A stretch of DNA of 64,000 nt. It comes from Himantopus leucocephalus. Taxonomy: Eukaryota; Chordata; Aves; Charadriiformes; Recurvirostridae. The notes beneath the pieces are model-generated. The model did not search any database. It saw only the letters and a list, made by a program, of their open reading frames with translations, and was not told the DNA's origin. The first letter of the stretch is position 1; the number at the start of each line of letters is the position of its first letter. A program made the translations under genes and the position numbers. The stretch spans positions 4,391,490 through 4,455,489 of the forward strand of contig RSEF01000004.1 of assembly GCA_003993805.1 (NCBI GenBank), written 5' to 3'. This document shows, in pieces, positions 26,581 through 37,096 of the stretch.

Positions 26581-27020
26581 GTGAGTTTCAGGTTCCTGCT
26601 CCGTTTGCGGGAAAGATGTGAAGCTGTGTAAGAAGGTAGTCTTTTCATCCTTGGAAATATTCAGGTAAAAGCTAATTTTGTTGGCAGTAAAGTAAGGTCA
26701 TTGAAGAAGGGAAGGGGGCAAGGGAAACCCTTCTGCGACCTGTAACGCATATTAAGTGCGTGGGACTCACCAGCCTGGTTCTTCACAGCTTACTGTCCAA
26801 AACCTGACATACAGCCTGAAATGGTGGATGTGGCAAGAGGTGCCCCTTCCAGTACAGTCTGGAGAGACATGTCTGTGGGGTCTACTGGATGTGAAGTATC
26901 GGTGGGGAAGAGCTGTCTGTCTCTGGTCTTAATGAGGCTGTTGGCTACAAAGCTGTAGCAGATAGGTTGAGGGGTTAGCCTAGACACAGGGGTATAGCTT
27001 GGAGGCAGTCTCATCCTAAT

Positions 27021-27059
27021 AGAATCATAGAATGGTTTAGGTTGGAAGGGACCTTGAAG
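27021..27059 (-). mobile_element. CR1 LINE tail interrupted by assembly gap
   Basis: AGAATCATAGAATGGTTTAG then GTTGGAAGGGACCTTGAAG is the CR1 terminus; the remainder is in the N run that follows. Confidence 0.88.
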
Positions 27060-27159
27060 NNNNNNNNNNNNNNNNNNNNNNNNNNNNNNNNNNNNNNNNN
27101 NNNNNNNNNNNNNNNNNNNNNNNNNNNNNNNNNNNNNNNNNNNNNNNNNNNNNNNNNNN
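27060..27159. other. Assembly gap (100 N) inside a CR1 copy
   Basis: 100 N follow directly after the first 39 bases of a reverse-oriented CR1 end, so the rest of that repeat is probably hidden in the gap. Confidence 0.99.
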
Positions 27160-28702
27160 CTGGCTAGGAAGTAAATATTTTCACAAATTCAGACACTGGA
27201 GTTTGCTAAAATTGCAGTTTTCCCAGGCATTAGAAGAGACCTCACTGGAAAGTAAAATGACTGAAAGAGTCATCACTCTCGCTCACACCAGTTTGGTACC
27301 GCAGGAGTGTCAGCATAGCGGGCTGTAAGAGGAGAAGTTGTATTTTATAAGGGAGGTGAAGGCTTGGGCGGTCGGTACATGCGGAGCAAGGTGGTGGCAG
27401 CTGGGTATTGTACAAGGGAGGGCCGCGGAGAACCGGTGCCGCTGCCTTCCCCCATGGAGGCTGGGGGCAGCTGGCGGAGGGGAGGCCGCTTGGCCGGGCT
27501 GCCTGGCAAGGGGGCTCTGCCTGGGCCCTGTGCACCCTCCTTTGGGGCCGGATCTGGCTTTTTTGGTCAGCAGTGGAGGAGGATTTGGGGAGGAGGAAGA
27601 GGGCTGAGACATGCTGGGCTACTCTAAGGGCTCTTGACAGCTCCCGGCCTGGCCAACAGCTCTGGTCAGTCATGGCAGCTTGGGAGCTGGCCTCACCTCT
27701 TATTTTCTTATTTTCTTTGTTTCTTTTTTTTTTTTGTCTCCTCATGCCACTCATGTGGTTACTTTGTGGAGGAGTTTTCGGCAGAAGTGCTCGATACCCG
27801 CTCGGTTACTTTGCTGTCAGTCTGCTCAGCGCAGCTTTGGAAGTACTGGTGTGGAAAGGATTCCTTAAAACCCAAACCCTTCCTCTTTCTCATTTTGTAT
27901 ACACAATAAAAGGTATGTAAGGCACTAAGATAATAAGTAGAATATAACTTTAAGCAAGTTATAAATGGTGGATGCTTTTAACCTTGAACATGAACTTGCT
28001 TGAGAGAAAAATACAGAAAACGAGTCCCTTGAGCGGTCCCAAGAAGCTCTTTAATCTCTGCGGTTATCACAGGTCTTCAGCATTTAAGAGAGTTTTAAAC
28101 TTAAAGAAAAGCGTATATCCAGCTTGGTGCTCCAGTTTGGTGTGTTTTCGTAGCACTTGTCCAGGAATAAGTGTTTCCTCCGAGCTGGGCTGCTGCTTTC
28201 GGCCCTCAGTTCCAGTTCACGCAGGGATGAGGGGCAAAGCAGTGTAAGGCGAGAACAGCAAATGTTATCTATTCAGTGGGCGCAATGCACTCCGGGACAT
28301 CAGGTTATTTTTCCCATATTTTTTAAATGTGTAACCAAAGTGTTATTTTGAAGTCTTAATTAAAATAACAGAATAGCATACTGTGATTTTCTGTTGTCTT
28401 AGGAATAGTTTATGTAAAGCGCAGAATACATTTAGGTAATCTTTTCCCTGGGAACAGGCAACTGATTTGTGACTGTCAGGAAGAAAACGGTATTTGACTT
28501 CTTTTTTTCCTCCTTACGTGCAGGTAGGTGATTCATTTCTCACGTGGTTCTTCTTTTGCAAGTGAAAAGCTTTTGCCTATTTTTAGAGTACCTGGCGCTG
28601 CCGCTTCCTTCAATTCCTGGGTTTGTAGATGGGCTGTTGGATGGGGTAGTGTGCGCTGGCCGTCAGGAGACGAAGTTGGGCAGGGCTTGGGATCATACGC
28701 TT

Positions 28703-28718
28703 AAAAAAAAAAAAAAAA
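28703..28718. repeat. Poly-A tract (16)
   Basis: Uninterrupted A16, followed by CT and eight more A. No upstream gene copy was recognised that would make it a processed pseudogene tail. Confidence 0.85.
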
Positions 28719-30136
28719 CTAAAAAAAATATTAAGTTTACTGCCACTGGGTTTTCTGTAAAGGTTGTAATTAGGTTGCTTATAAATGAAATGAAAAATAA
28801 ATGAGAATAGAAGCACCCAAAGGAGAATAGGTATTTGAGTGCTACCGCTGCCCTCTGGATGTCGTTGGGGTCAGAAGTGGGCAGTGACTCCGCTTTCTGG
28901 GCGTGTGTTGATTGACTTAATTACCCGTCAGCACCTGGGAATGACTGCATGGCTTGAATTGGCTTTTATTTTGCTGGGCGAAAGGGTATTTCCAGAGTTA
29001 CTTTTGAAAAAGTGGCCCTCTGATTGTCCTTAGCCTCATTCTTTTGTAGTAGTAGCACTGCTGTTAATAAATGAAAGGTGTCATCGGCTCCGTGGGGTTG
29101 GCAGGACAGGGAGACACAGACTCTAAAAGCGGTTACCGCTGGTTGCACTGGTGTGCTCAGCAAGGGGAAGGGACCAACAGCATTTGCTTCTTGTATTTTA
29201 AGACAGTTTCTGTACCTAACATCTCTTCCAACTGAACTTTTAGGCCTTCAGTGCAGAGAAGACATGATCTAGTACTCCCGTGCTATGTGTATGTGTGAGA
29301 CCACACAATATTTACAGTGTGTGCAGGCAAGCATGGCTGTTGGCATGTAAATGCATAAATTCGTCTACTAAAAGTAAGACTTCTTCATGCTAAAAGTGCA
29401 TATTTGCTCTCTGCAGGGCTAGTGTTTCTTAATATTTATAGCATATAACCACTGTTGTCCTACACAGCAAATGTCTGTTCAGCGTTCAAGTAGTTCCTGT
29501 GAAATTTGTTGCCTGCGTTAATGCTGCTCGTGTGTAATTTAGAACTTCTTCAAAGAAGTGGGAGAGAGCTCCTCAATTGTTTGTCAGATAGGTGCATCTG
29601 GTTTTGAATTAGTCCTCGGCTGTGATCATCCTGGGTTATTTTAGTTTCTCGCCTGTGGTTATGGTAACAGCTTCAAATGCCCCAAACTATTTTTGGCAAA
29701 CATTTTCAGTAATAATGATCAGAAGCAGCCATTATTCCCCAGTGATTTAATCCCCAAAATAAACTTAACAATGTAGGTTTCACCATGACAAAGAACCTAT
29801 CAGAGTGTTATTAAATGTTATTAAAACGCTTAAATTTATGGAAATTCTGCTCCTGGTTCTATTCTTTATTGCTGAGTAGCGTGACAGGGTGTTGGCTTTT
29901 TTTTGGTGATAGAATTAAGCTGTCCTGATGAATGGAAAAATTGCCATGCTGTACAGAGACATGAAATCTGTAGAATAAACATCTTAAATGGTGTTGTTCT
30001 GGTAATACATTAAAAGTGATCTTTTTAATTTTTTTTTTCTTGTAAGGGAGTCAATATAGTCAAAGCTCTGCCTTCTTTTTGCCTAGAAACCTCTCTGCTT
30101 GTGCATAATCTGCTATTAAATTCTCCCGTTCCCTTT

Positions 30137-30300
30137 TTAATAGCTCGCCTCCCGAGCTCCCCGCTGGCGGCAGCCCCGGGAGGTCACCGGGCAGAGCCCG
30201 GCGCTGCCGAGCGGTCCCCGATGGCCACCTGCGTGACCGGCTGCTTTGGCAGGTCTACGGGCAATCTGCGAGCTGCTGGGGAGGGGGGGGGCGTTCGGAA
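30137..30300 (+). promoter_or_regulatory. GC-rich pocket upstream of two KLHL13 first exons
   Basis: About 160 bp of CG-containing DNA (CTCGCCTCCCGAGCTCCCCG through GACCGGCTGC and a G9 run near 30283-30291) lies inside AT-rich intron. It is 370 bp before the MLRFIS exon and 960 bp before the MPLKWK exon, where an internal promoter for these isoforms would be expected. The function is inferred from composition and position only. Confidence 0.4.
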
Positions 30301-30673
30301 TTAGATTGTTGATAGCGTCCCTGCAAGGACTGCTATTAACAGCCTGCTCCTCTCTGCTGCTCTGCTGCAGAAGGCAGAGTGGTATTTGTGTTCCCATAGC
30401 ATGTTGTAAAATGCATGAGCTTTTGCTCATCCTCCTTGGAAATGAGAATAGGAAAATGAGAGCATCCTGAATCAGAAGCTATTAGAAGAGCATGCAGAAA
30501 CCTGCAGCGATTTATGCTTTATTTTGTCTTCCTAGCTATGGATTAGAAGGACTGATTTTTGCAATGGGCTTTTTCCATAATGGCATTCTTGTATTGTTTG
30601 GTCAGAGCTTGCACAGGAGGAAAACAGGCTGCTGAATTTAGTCACTGATCTCTATTAGCCGTGGCCTAAGGCT

Positions 30674-30753
30674 ATGCTGAGATTTATATCCCATTTGTAT
30701 TGTTGCAGCTCAAAAGAAGAATGTTCAGAGGATGACAAGTGTATTCTGAGTAG
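30674..30753 (+). CDS. KLHL13: KLHL13 alternative first coding exon (MLRFISHLYCC... N-terminus)
   Basis: The ATG at 30674 opens 26 full codons plus 2 nt (MLRFISHLYCC, then a serine/acidic stretch ending in KCILS) up to a GTATGT donor at 30754. Joining AG to the A of the 44658 exon gives R followed by SLVEEED, in frame. An in-frame TAG lies five codons before the ATG (30656-30658), so this is the first available start. The peptide matches my memory of an alternative mammalian KLHL13 N-terminus almost residue for residue, which makes chance very unlikely. It is cysteine-rich (C10, C11, C17, C23) with an acidic patch (EECSEDD) and has no signal peptide or domain. A GC-rich pocket at 30137-30300 lies about 370 bp upstream and may be its promoter. 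This exon is an alternative to the exon at 31259. Confidence 0.9.
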
Positions 30754-31258
30754 GTATGTTGTTTCATTTTCATATGAAACCCATTATTTTTTTTCTGCTT
30801 CCATTGGTCAGAAATGAGGTTAATAGGAAGAGAATGTAGTACAGTGCTGCAGTCTCCCTGTTAAGGTAGAACAATAGCATCAGAAACAGTCCTTTAAAAA
30901 TTAGCTGCTTTTATTAAATAAAGCTGCATTGTGCTGGCGTGCACAGTGCAGTCTTTCTTTTTTTTCTTTTTTTTTTTAAACATATACTGCAGTCAGCGCT
31001 TCCCTAACGAGGTGGCACTATTGTTGAGTTAGAAGGATAGAATCATCATATGGCTTTAGGGGACAGCAGGATTTAAAAGGAGATGCCTTCCAGCCCTGTT
31101 TTACAGATTGGAAGCATCGGTTTAAGGGCATTGGCAGAATCATTTCCTTGTTCTGAGCAGCAGCCACTGCTGTGTCAGTAGTGTGTGGAATGGAAGTCCT
31201 AGTTGGTAGTCTGTTATGGAAACGCTGTTTACTGTTATTGTAGTACCGTGGTGACAAC
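30754..31258. other. Spacer between two alternative first exons
   Basis: 505 bp with T-rich tracts near 30957-30978 and a possible acceptor at 31242-31243. It may be intron for one isoform and promoter for the other. Confidence 0.5.
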
Positions 31259-31356
31259 ATGCCATTGAAATGGAAAACGAGCTCTCCTGCTATCTGGAAA
31301 TTCCCAGTTCCTGTGCTTAAAACATCCAGGTCATCGCCACTTTCTCCAGCATACAT
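31259..31356 (+). CDS. KLHL13: KLHL13 first coding exon of the long isoform (MPLKWKTSS...)
   Basis: The ATG at 31259 starts 32 codons plus 2 nt, beginning MPLKWKTSSPAIWKF and ending SPLSPAY, with a canonical GTAAGT donor at 31357. The final AT joins A from 44658 to make ATA (I33), continuing SLVEEED. This N-terminus is the one I know from the approximately 655-residue mammalian KLHL13. A possible acceptor (TTTACTGTTATTGTAG, AG at 31242-31243) lies 15 nt before the ATG, and an in-frame TAG overlaps it, so the exon may be spliced from an upstream UTR exon or begin its own transcript. The segment is basic and proline-rich with no recognised domain, and precedes the BTB domain by about 60 residues. 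It lies 505 bp after the MLRFIS exon and is an alternative to it. Confidence 0.93.
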
Positions 31357-34215
31357 GTAAGTGAGAGAAATGAGGATAATAAGGTGGGATTGCTTTCGTG
31401 AGACTACCCTGTGGCAAAATACCCTGTTATATATTAAATGACATTGGCACTCAGAATTTTACCTTGTTTTCTATGTAGACCCCCAGATTTTATCCTGGAT
31501 GTTTCATGATGAATGTTGTGTCGAGTCTTCCCCTCTTTGTTGAAACGTAGAGCAATTGTGCAGATTAAGCCATATTTATACTAATATCGTGTATGTTCGT
31601 TTGAAAAGTTCATGTTGCTGTTAATGTGTAGCGCGGATGTTGAATTGACAAGTTAAGCTTTGAGGCAGGCTTTCTTTGTAGTGTATATGCTAACATTTCC
31701 TCCTCCTGGCTATCACACTTGGAAATTAAACATGGAATCACCTGCTGTATTGTGCTGCACTTTTGTTTGTGTGAGTTCTCCTATGAAAGAAAGCATCTTG
31801 CTTTGGTCTGGTTTTATTCTTGAAGGTCTTAGCCTTAATACAAATTGAATGTCTTTTTACAAAGTTACAGTAAAAGCTTAAAACATAAATATAAATCATT
31901 CATATCTGAGTACTTATGTTGTTATGCAGTTTGTCCATGTAAAGTAGCTTCACATGAAAGAGTATTTTAATACACATGGAAACAATATGCCTTTGTCTTG
32001 CCAAATCTTGATGGAGCTTTTGTTCACCTTTTGTTGCTGTGAGTTCTGTGTTAGCATACACAGGTGGCTTTTTTTTCTTCTGTGAAATAAAGCTGGGCAC
32101 AGGGTACTGAATTGCTTCTGCCTTTATTTAAGGAAGCAGCTCTTTTGAAAACGAGGAAGAGTTGCTTTAAAATGCACAAGTAGCAGTGTAGATGACTTCC
32201 CTATGTGGAAATTACTATAAAGACTATTTCTTACTTTTCAAAAGTATTCCAGCCTAGTATCTACGATATCTGTACTTTTAAGCTTGTATTGTCTTTTTGC
32301 AGACAGGCTTTTGCTCCAGCTGCTGTAGGGACGTGCTGTAAGAAATAGGTATTTACAGGTCCTGTAAATGTCGTCGTCTTTTCGGTTGTTGCTGAGAATT
32401 GCGGTGATAAGCAGTGGAGCTGAAGGAATCCAGCGCTGTATGCGTGGTCACTATTGTTCTCGGTCAGAAAGGCTGGGGTTTGAGGAGCTAACCTGGCTGT
32501 GCAGAACCTGTGCTGCCCACGCTCCGATTCCAGGATGAATTTTCATGGAAGTGCTTCAGCCTTTTCACTTGCTGGATGCAGCAAATGTGTTTAAGGCTAC
32601 CACAAATAAGCTATTTCCGATAAATTGCTACTTTTTTAAAAATACGACTAAATACAAAGAAAGCATAATGATTACAAAAAAGAGTTGTGAGACTTTTGAA
32701 CCTATTTCAGGGAAACACTGTGCTGTATGTTACGGTTTTGTTTTCTAAACTATAGTACTTATTAAATGCAAGAAAAATCAGAAATAGCCTAGTCTGATCT
32801 ATCTGCTGCTGAAACTGAGCATTTCTTTTGTGTGTCACCTTTAAATTGCTAATCGAGCTCTGCGTATGCTCCGGCTTTTATGATGGGGATCATGTAGCTG
32901 ATTATCTCGGTGTGTTGAAAGTATGAGAACAGGTTTAGTGATCATGCTTAACTATATGATGCTGAGCTTATCTGGAGCATGAGAACTATGTGATCGGCAG
33001 CCTTAATCATCTTTTCATAATGAGTCAATGTATCCCAGTGTTTATGGAGACATTTGTTCACTGGCACTCAGTCCCGACATTAGCAGGACTCTTAAATCTA
33101 ATGTTAAAATTAGTCATATACTGTATTATAAAGAATGAGAAACATTACAAAATGGCACCTATTTGATTAGACAGTATATATCAACTGATAAAAAAACCTC
33201 TTAGTAGTTTAGGTTGACCAGTAAAATAGGTGGTGGAATTAATTATCTTCCTTGCAGAGATTACAGTAAATTTGCTACTGTTTTATGTGATCTGATGTTT
33301 TTCACATATGTATAAGTTTTCTTTCATAACTCGTACTCTGCACCCTGGCAAAAGGCTTATGTTTCGAGCAAAAGATTCAGGAATAAGTGGCGTGTGAAAC
33401 AGAACATGTATTGATGTAAAATGAATGACCATAAAACTCTTGAATTCACAGATGAACACTTCTATACTTGATATTTTGGATCTAGAGTATACAAAGGTAG
33501 ATTTGAGCTTTTAATCCCTTTAATACTTGACATCTTAATCTTGTAAAATAGGTTTGTAGTGTAATTTGGCATGTAAAGTAGGGAGGTCTTAAAGGTGATT
33601 ATTTTATTTTTTGGTACTTTAAATGAAATTCCAGTTTTTCAGGTTTTTTTAGTAAAGTTGACCTTTAAAAGCTTCCTCCTGCTTATGTTTTGTAAGTAAC
33701 TCATCTAGAGGTTAAACTGATGGTCAGGACGCATAGATTTTATTAGTGCTTTATTTGGTCTCTGTACCCGATACCTGAACTCCGCCTGAGTTTCCCTGTA
33801 TGGAAATGCCGAGACTGGTGGTACCAGCACCTTTGGTTTCCTGGATGAAGGCGGCGTCTGCGTACGAGGTACCGCCACGAAGTGGTGAACTGTCCTGCAA
33901 GCTGTGCTGCTGGGGAGCAGTCTCTGCTGGAAAAGTTTGCGGTAGCTCCCGAGCTGTGGAATGAGTACAGAGAGCTCGTCCCAGAGAGTTCTCTGCTGCA
34001 GGGAACATGCGGCTGGGTAGTAGGTGAAATAAAGGACCTGCTGAAGTTGAGCTGAGGGCTTTGTAGGAGAGGATGTGGTGCTGTTACTGGGAAGTCTGCT
34101 GGTTTTGCTGGATCTGGTTTTGCTTTCCTGGGAATGGGAAGGAGGAATAGTGAATCATTGCGTCTTGGCTGGTAGTTTTGTTTCCCACCAGTTATTTATT
34201 AGGGGTATTTTTGGG

Positions 34216-34243
34216 ATATCCTGAAGGTTATATCCTGAAGGTA
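34216..34243. repeat. 14-bp unit repeated twice
   Basis: ATATCCTGAAGGTT then ATATCCTGAAGGTA: a small local duplication in intron. Confidence 0.85.
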
Positions 34244-35497
34244 ACTTCACGTTATAGGGAGGGCGAAGGGTCCCTCTGAAGGGGAATGCAGACATCCCCT
34301 GGCTTCTGGTGGAACTGGTCCAGAGGAGCTTGAGCTGTCCTCCAGGCTGATGGAGAGATCCAGTGACATTGCACAGGGAAAAACTGGACAGGATTAGAAT
34401 TGGAGCACTGGCATGTGACCAGTATCTGTAGGTGTAGTGCAGCCTGGCTTAGTGCACAAGATAGGAATGTGCAGATACGTGTGCATGCATATCCCTTGTC
34501 AAGCTGCTTTACATTTTCTTTCCTAACACTTACGGCATTGGAGTTTAGAATACAGATTCATTTTGTCAAAATGAGTGTGAAAGCGAGGTTACGCTCCGCT
34601 AGTGAAATCATATTCATATTTGCGGCTGTGTCAACTATGTGAGGACAGACCTAGGTGAATTAGTACATTATGGGGGCAGGTGAGCAATTTCAGCAAGTGA
34701 ATCGGAGGAAAAGGACAAAGTGAATAATACAGAGTTGGAAAAGTGGTATTCCTTTGCATCGCAGCTGTGTATTGACGGCCACATGTTAAAACCAAAACAA
34801 AACCAGTGGCTGACATAAGCAGAGGTTAAGAATTGAAGCTCTACTTCAGAGAGGTGAGGAACAGTTCAGAATTTGGTTGTATAGAACAGCCTTGAGGTGT
34901 AAAGGAATGCGTATCCCAATTATAGCTCACGGGTCACGTCATCTCTCACATGAAGCACTAAGAGGAGAATTATTCTTATTCACACTAGGAATGTCCTTTA
35001 TAATGTTTTCTGAAGTTGTGAGCATCTTCCATTAAAGTGAATAGAAGACATATTTATGGAAACTCTGGAGGTTAAAGTACTGTGATGGACATCTACAAAG
35101 AATTCAATAATGCAAAAATACTCTCTTCAAAAATATGACATAAGCTTATTCTACAAGCCTGTGTCATGTGAGAATGATTGTGAGCTGTTTTCTGAAAAGT
35201 TAAATGTTCAGTTAAGTGCTTTTAGTTTCCAACATGCCATGTTTAAAAATAAGCAAAATTAAAAAAAATTCTTAATTCAGGGTAGTCCATTTGTAAACTT
35301 GGTGCCTTCTATCCTTTTACATGGAATAGTGTGGCGGTATTTTAAATGGAAACTATCCTTTGCAGCTATTTTCCTAAATAACTGACTAATGTTAGGAGAA
35401 ATAAACAAATGCGATATTCCAAATATATTGTTATCAAAGAATTTGTGACACAGTCTGTCTATCCCGAGTCATGTGGCTGTGAAATTTGTCTGATAGG

Positions 35498-35606
35498 AAA
35501 TCATAGAATGGTTTGAGTTGGACGGGACCTTAAAGACCATCAAGTTCCAACCCCCCTGCCATGGGCAGGGACACCTCCCACCAGCCCAGGTTGCTCCAAG
35601 CCCCGT
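35498..35606 (-). mobile_element. Short CR1 LINE 3' fragment
   Basis: About 110 bp, from AAATCATAGAATGGTTTGAG to GGTTGCTCCAAGCCCCGTG. Same subfamily pattern as the 19408 copy but truncated much sooner. Confidence 0.9.
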
Positions 35607-37079
35607 GCTTTGCAGTAATGGAAATCAGTTACTGTGCAGAAAAGTAGAATAAATTCTTAATACTCTGGAGTAATTAGAGCTAGTTTTAGCTGCTTATATA
35701 GGTTAATGCTTTTCTGTCTTCTTACAAATCTCTGATTTGCTCTACGGTGAGCTCTTTGAATTGATGCTATACAATGATAGATACTTAAATGGGAAAAGGT
35801 GTGTATGCAGAATTCATCAGACCATCTGTATTAGCTCTCTTCTGTGAGACCACCCTATGTCTCTACTGTCTTCGTTGGTCATTTTTAATAAAGAAACCCT
35901 TTTGTTGGGCTCTTGAGAATTTGACAGGCTACAGGGTATTCACACCAAAACAGACTCACCTGTCTGGCAACATTTCCATTTTAAGCAGTTACTTCCTAGA
36001 TATTTCAGATTTCAACATGTTGCAGGTCAATGTGCAGGTGACCCCAAATATTTGTTAAACTCATCTGACAATGCGCAAATAGAGGAATTGGGTGGGTGGG
36101 GAATAGAAGAGGGTTTACGTATTGTAAATAGAAGACTGCTTTCAATCCCAGCAATTTTGTGTATAGAGTTCTCATTTGTGCCTCTTGATCTTACTTTTGC
36201 TTTTTAAGTAATAGGTATTTCAATAGTTAGAAATGTGACGTTTCATTGCAGTAATAAACCGGCAAAAACAAGGGAAAAAACCCCAAACCTGGTTGTCCTG
36301 AAGTTTCCCAGTGCTGGTGGTTTTTCTGGGCAGATCGTTATAGGTGATGCTGTGGCTTACAGGTCCTCAAAACTACGTTCTCCTCCTTATATAGCATGAT
36401 GTTGCAATATTGACATTTTGTTGTGATGTGCTAAAGCATCTTTACTGAATTATCTTGAATACATTACTCAGCCAATTCTGCCAGAATGTCACTTCTGCCA
36501 GTTTGTGATTTTTTTGCCATTATTTCCTTGTTATTGTGGGGAAATCTGGTTGGCCCATCACTTTCTACTCACTGGCTTTTCTAGTGTTAACGCAGTATTT
36601 TCTGTTGAAGTTTGGATGGGGATATCTATGGATTTTCATAAAGTACTTGGTGAATATTGGGATTTAAAATAATAGTCACTTGTTCGAAATGGTAATAGTG
36701 GGAATTGTAGTGTAATAATGTGTAGCTATAACACTAAAGTGGAAGTGCACATCTATATTATTGCCGTAATTTTTTGTCCAGCAGGGACTGAGATTGTTGC
36801 AATATCAGAGTTGCAAAAATGTGCTTTTTTTCATGTGATGGACAAGTCACCCACACCTGTTACCTGACATGCTTAGATTTAACCTGTTAATCATTTAGGG
36901 GGGGAAATATTTTACAATTTAAAGTGATTAATGTCCCCCTGCATTCTCCCTGGGATTCTGTAATAAAGGAATGCTGAAACAGCTGTGAGAAGTGACACAG
37001 CAAGAGGAATGGTAGAGCAGACCTAGGCAGAAAGAGCAGGGGTTAATTACCAAATCCTAAGGTCAGAATATTCTTTACG

Positions 37080-37096
37080 TTTTTTTTTTTTTTTTT
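37080..37096. repeat. Poly-T tract (17) ending in an acceptor-like CAG
   Basis: T17 followed by CAGG looks like a splice acceptor, but no matching exon or donor is evident downstream. Confidence 0.85.

Larger units (their letters stand above)
22072..30136. other. KLHL13 5' intron
   Basis: Holds the candidate exon at 26516-26580, the gap-interrupted CR1 at 27021 and a GC-rich stretch at about 27360-27600. That stretch is open on both strands without recognisable protein content. Otherwise unremarkable. Confidence 0.6.

Noticed and set aside
27242..27920. Two overlapping ORFs of about 170 codons on opposite strands
   Set aside because: Both lie in a GC-rich stretch that continues into a poly-pyrimidine tract. 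Neither peptide resembles a known family, and they mirror each other, as expected from composition.
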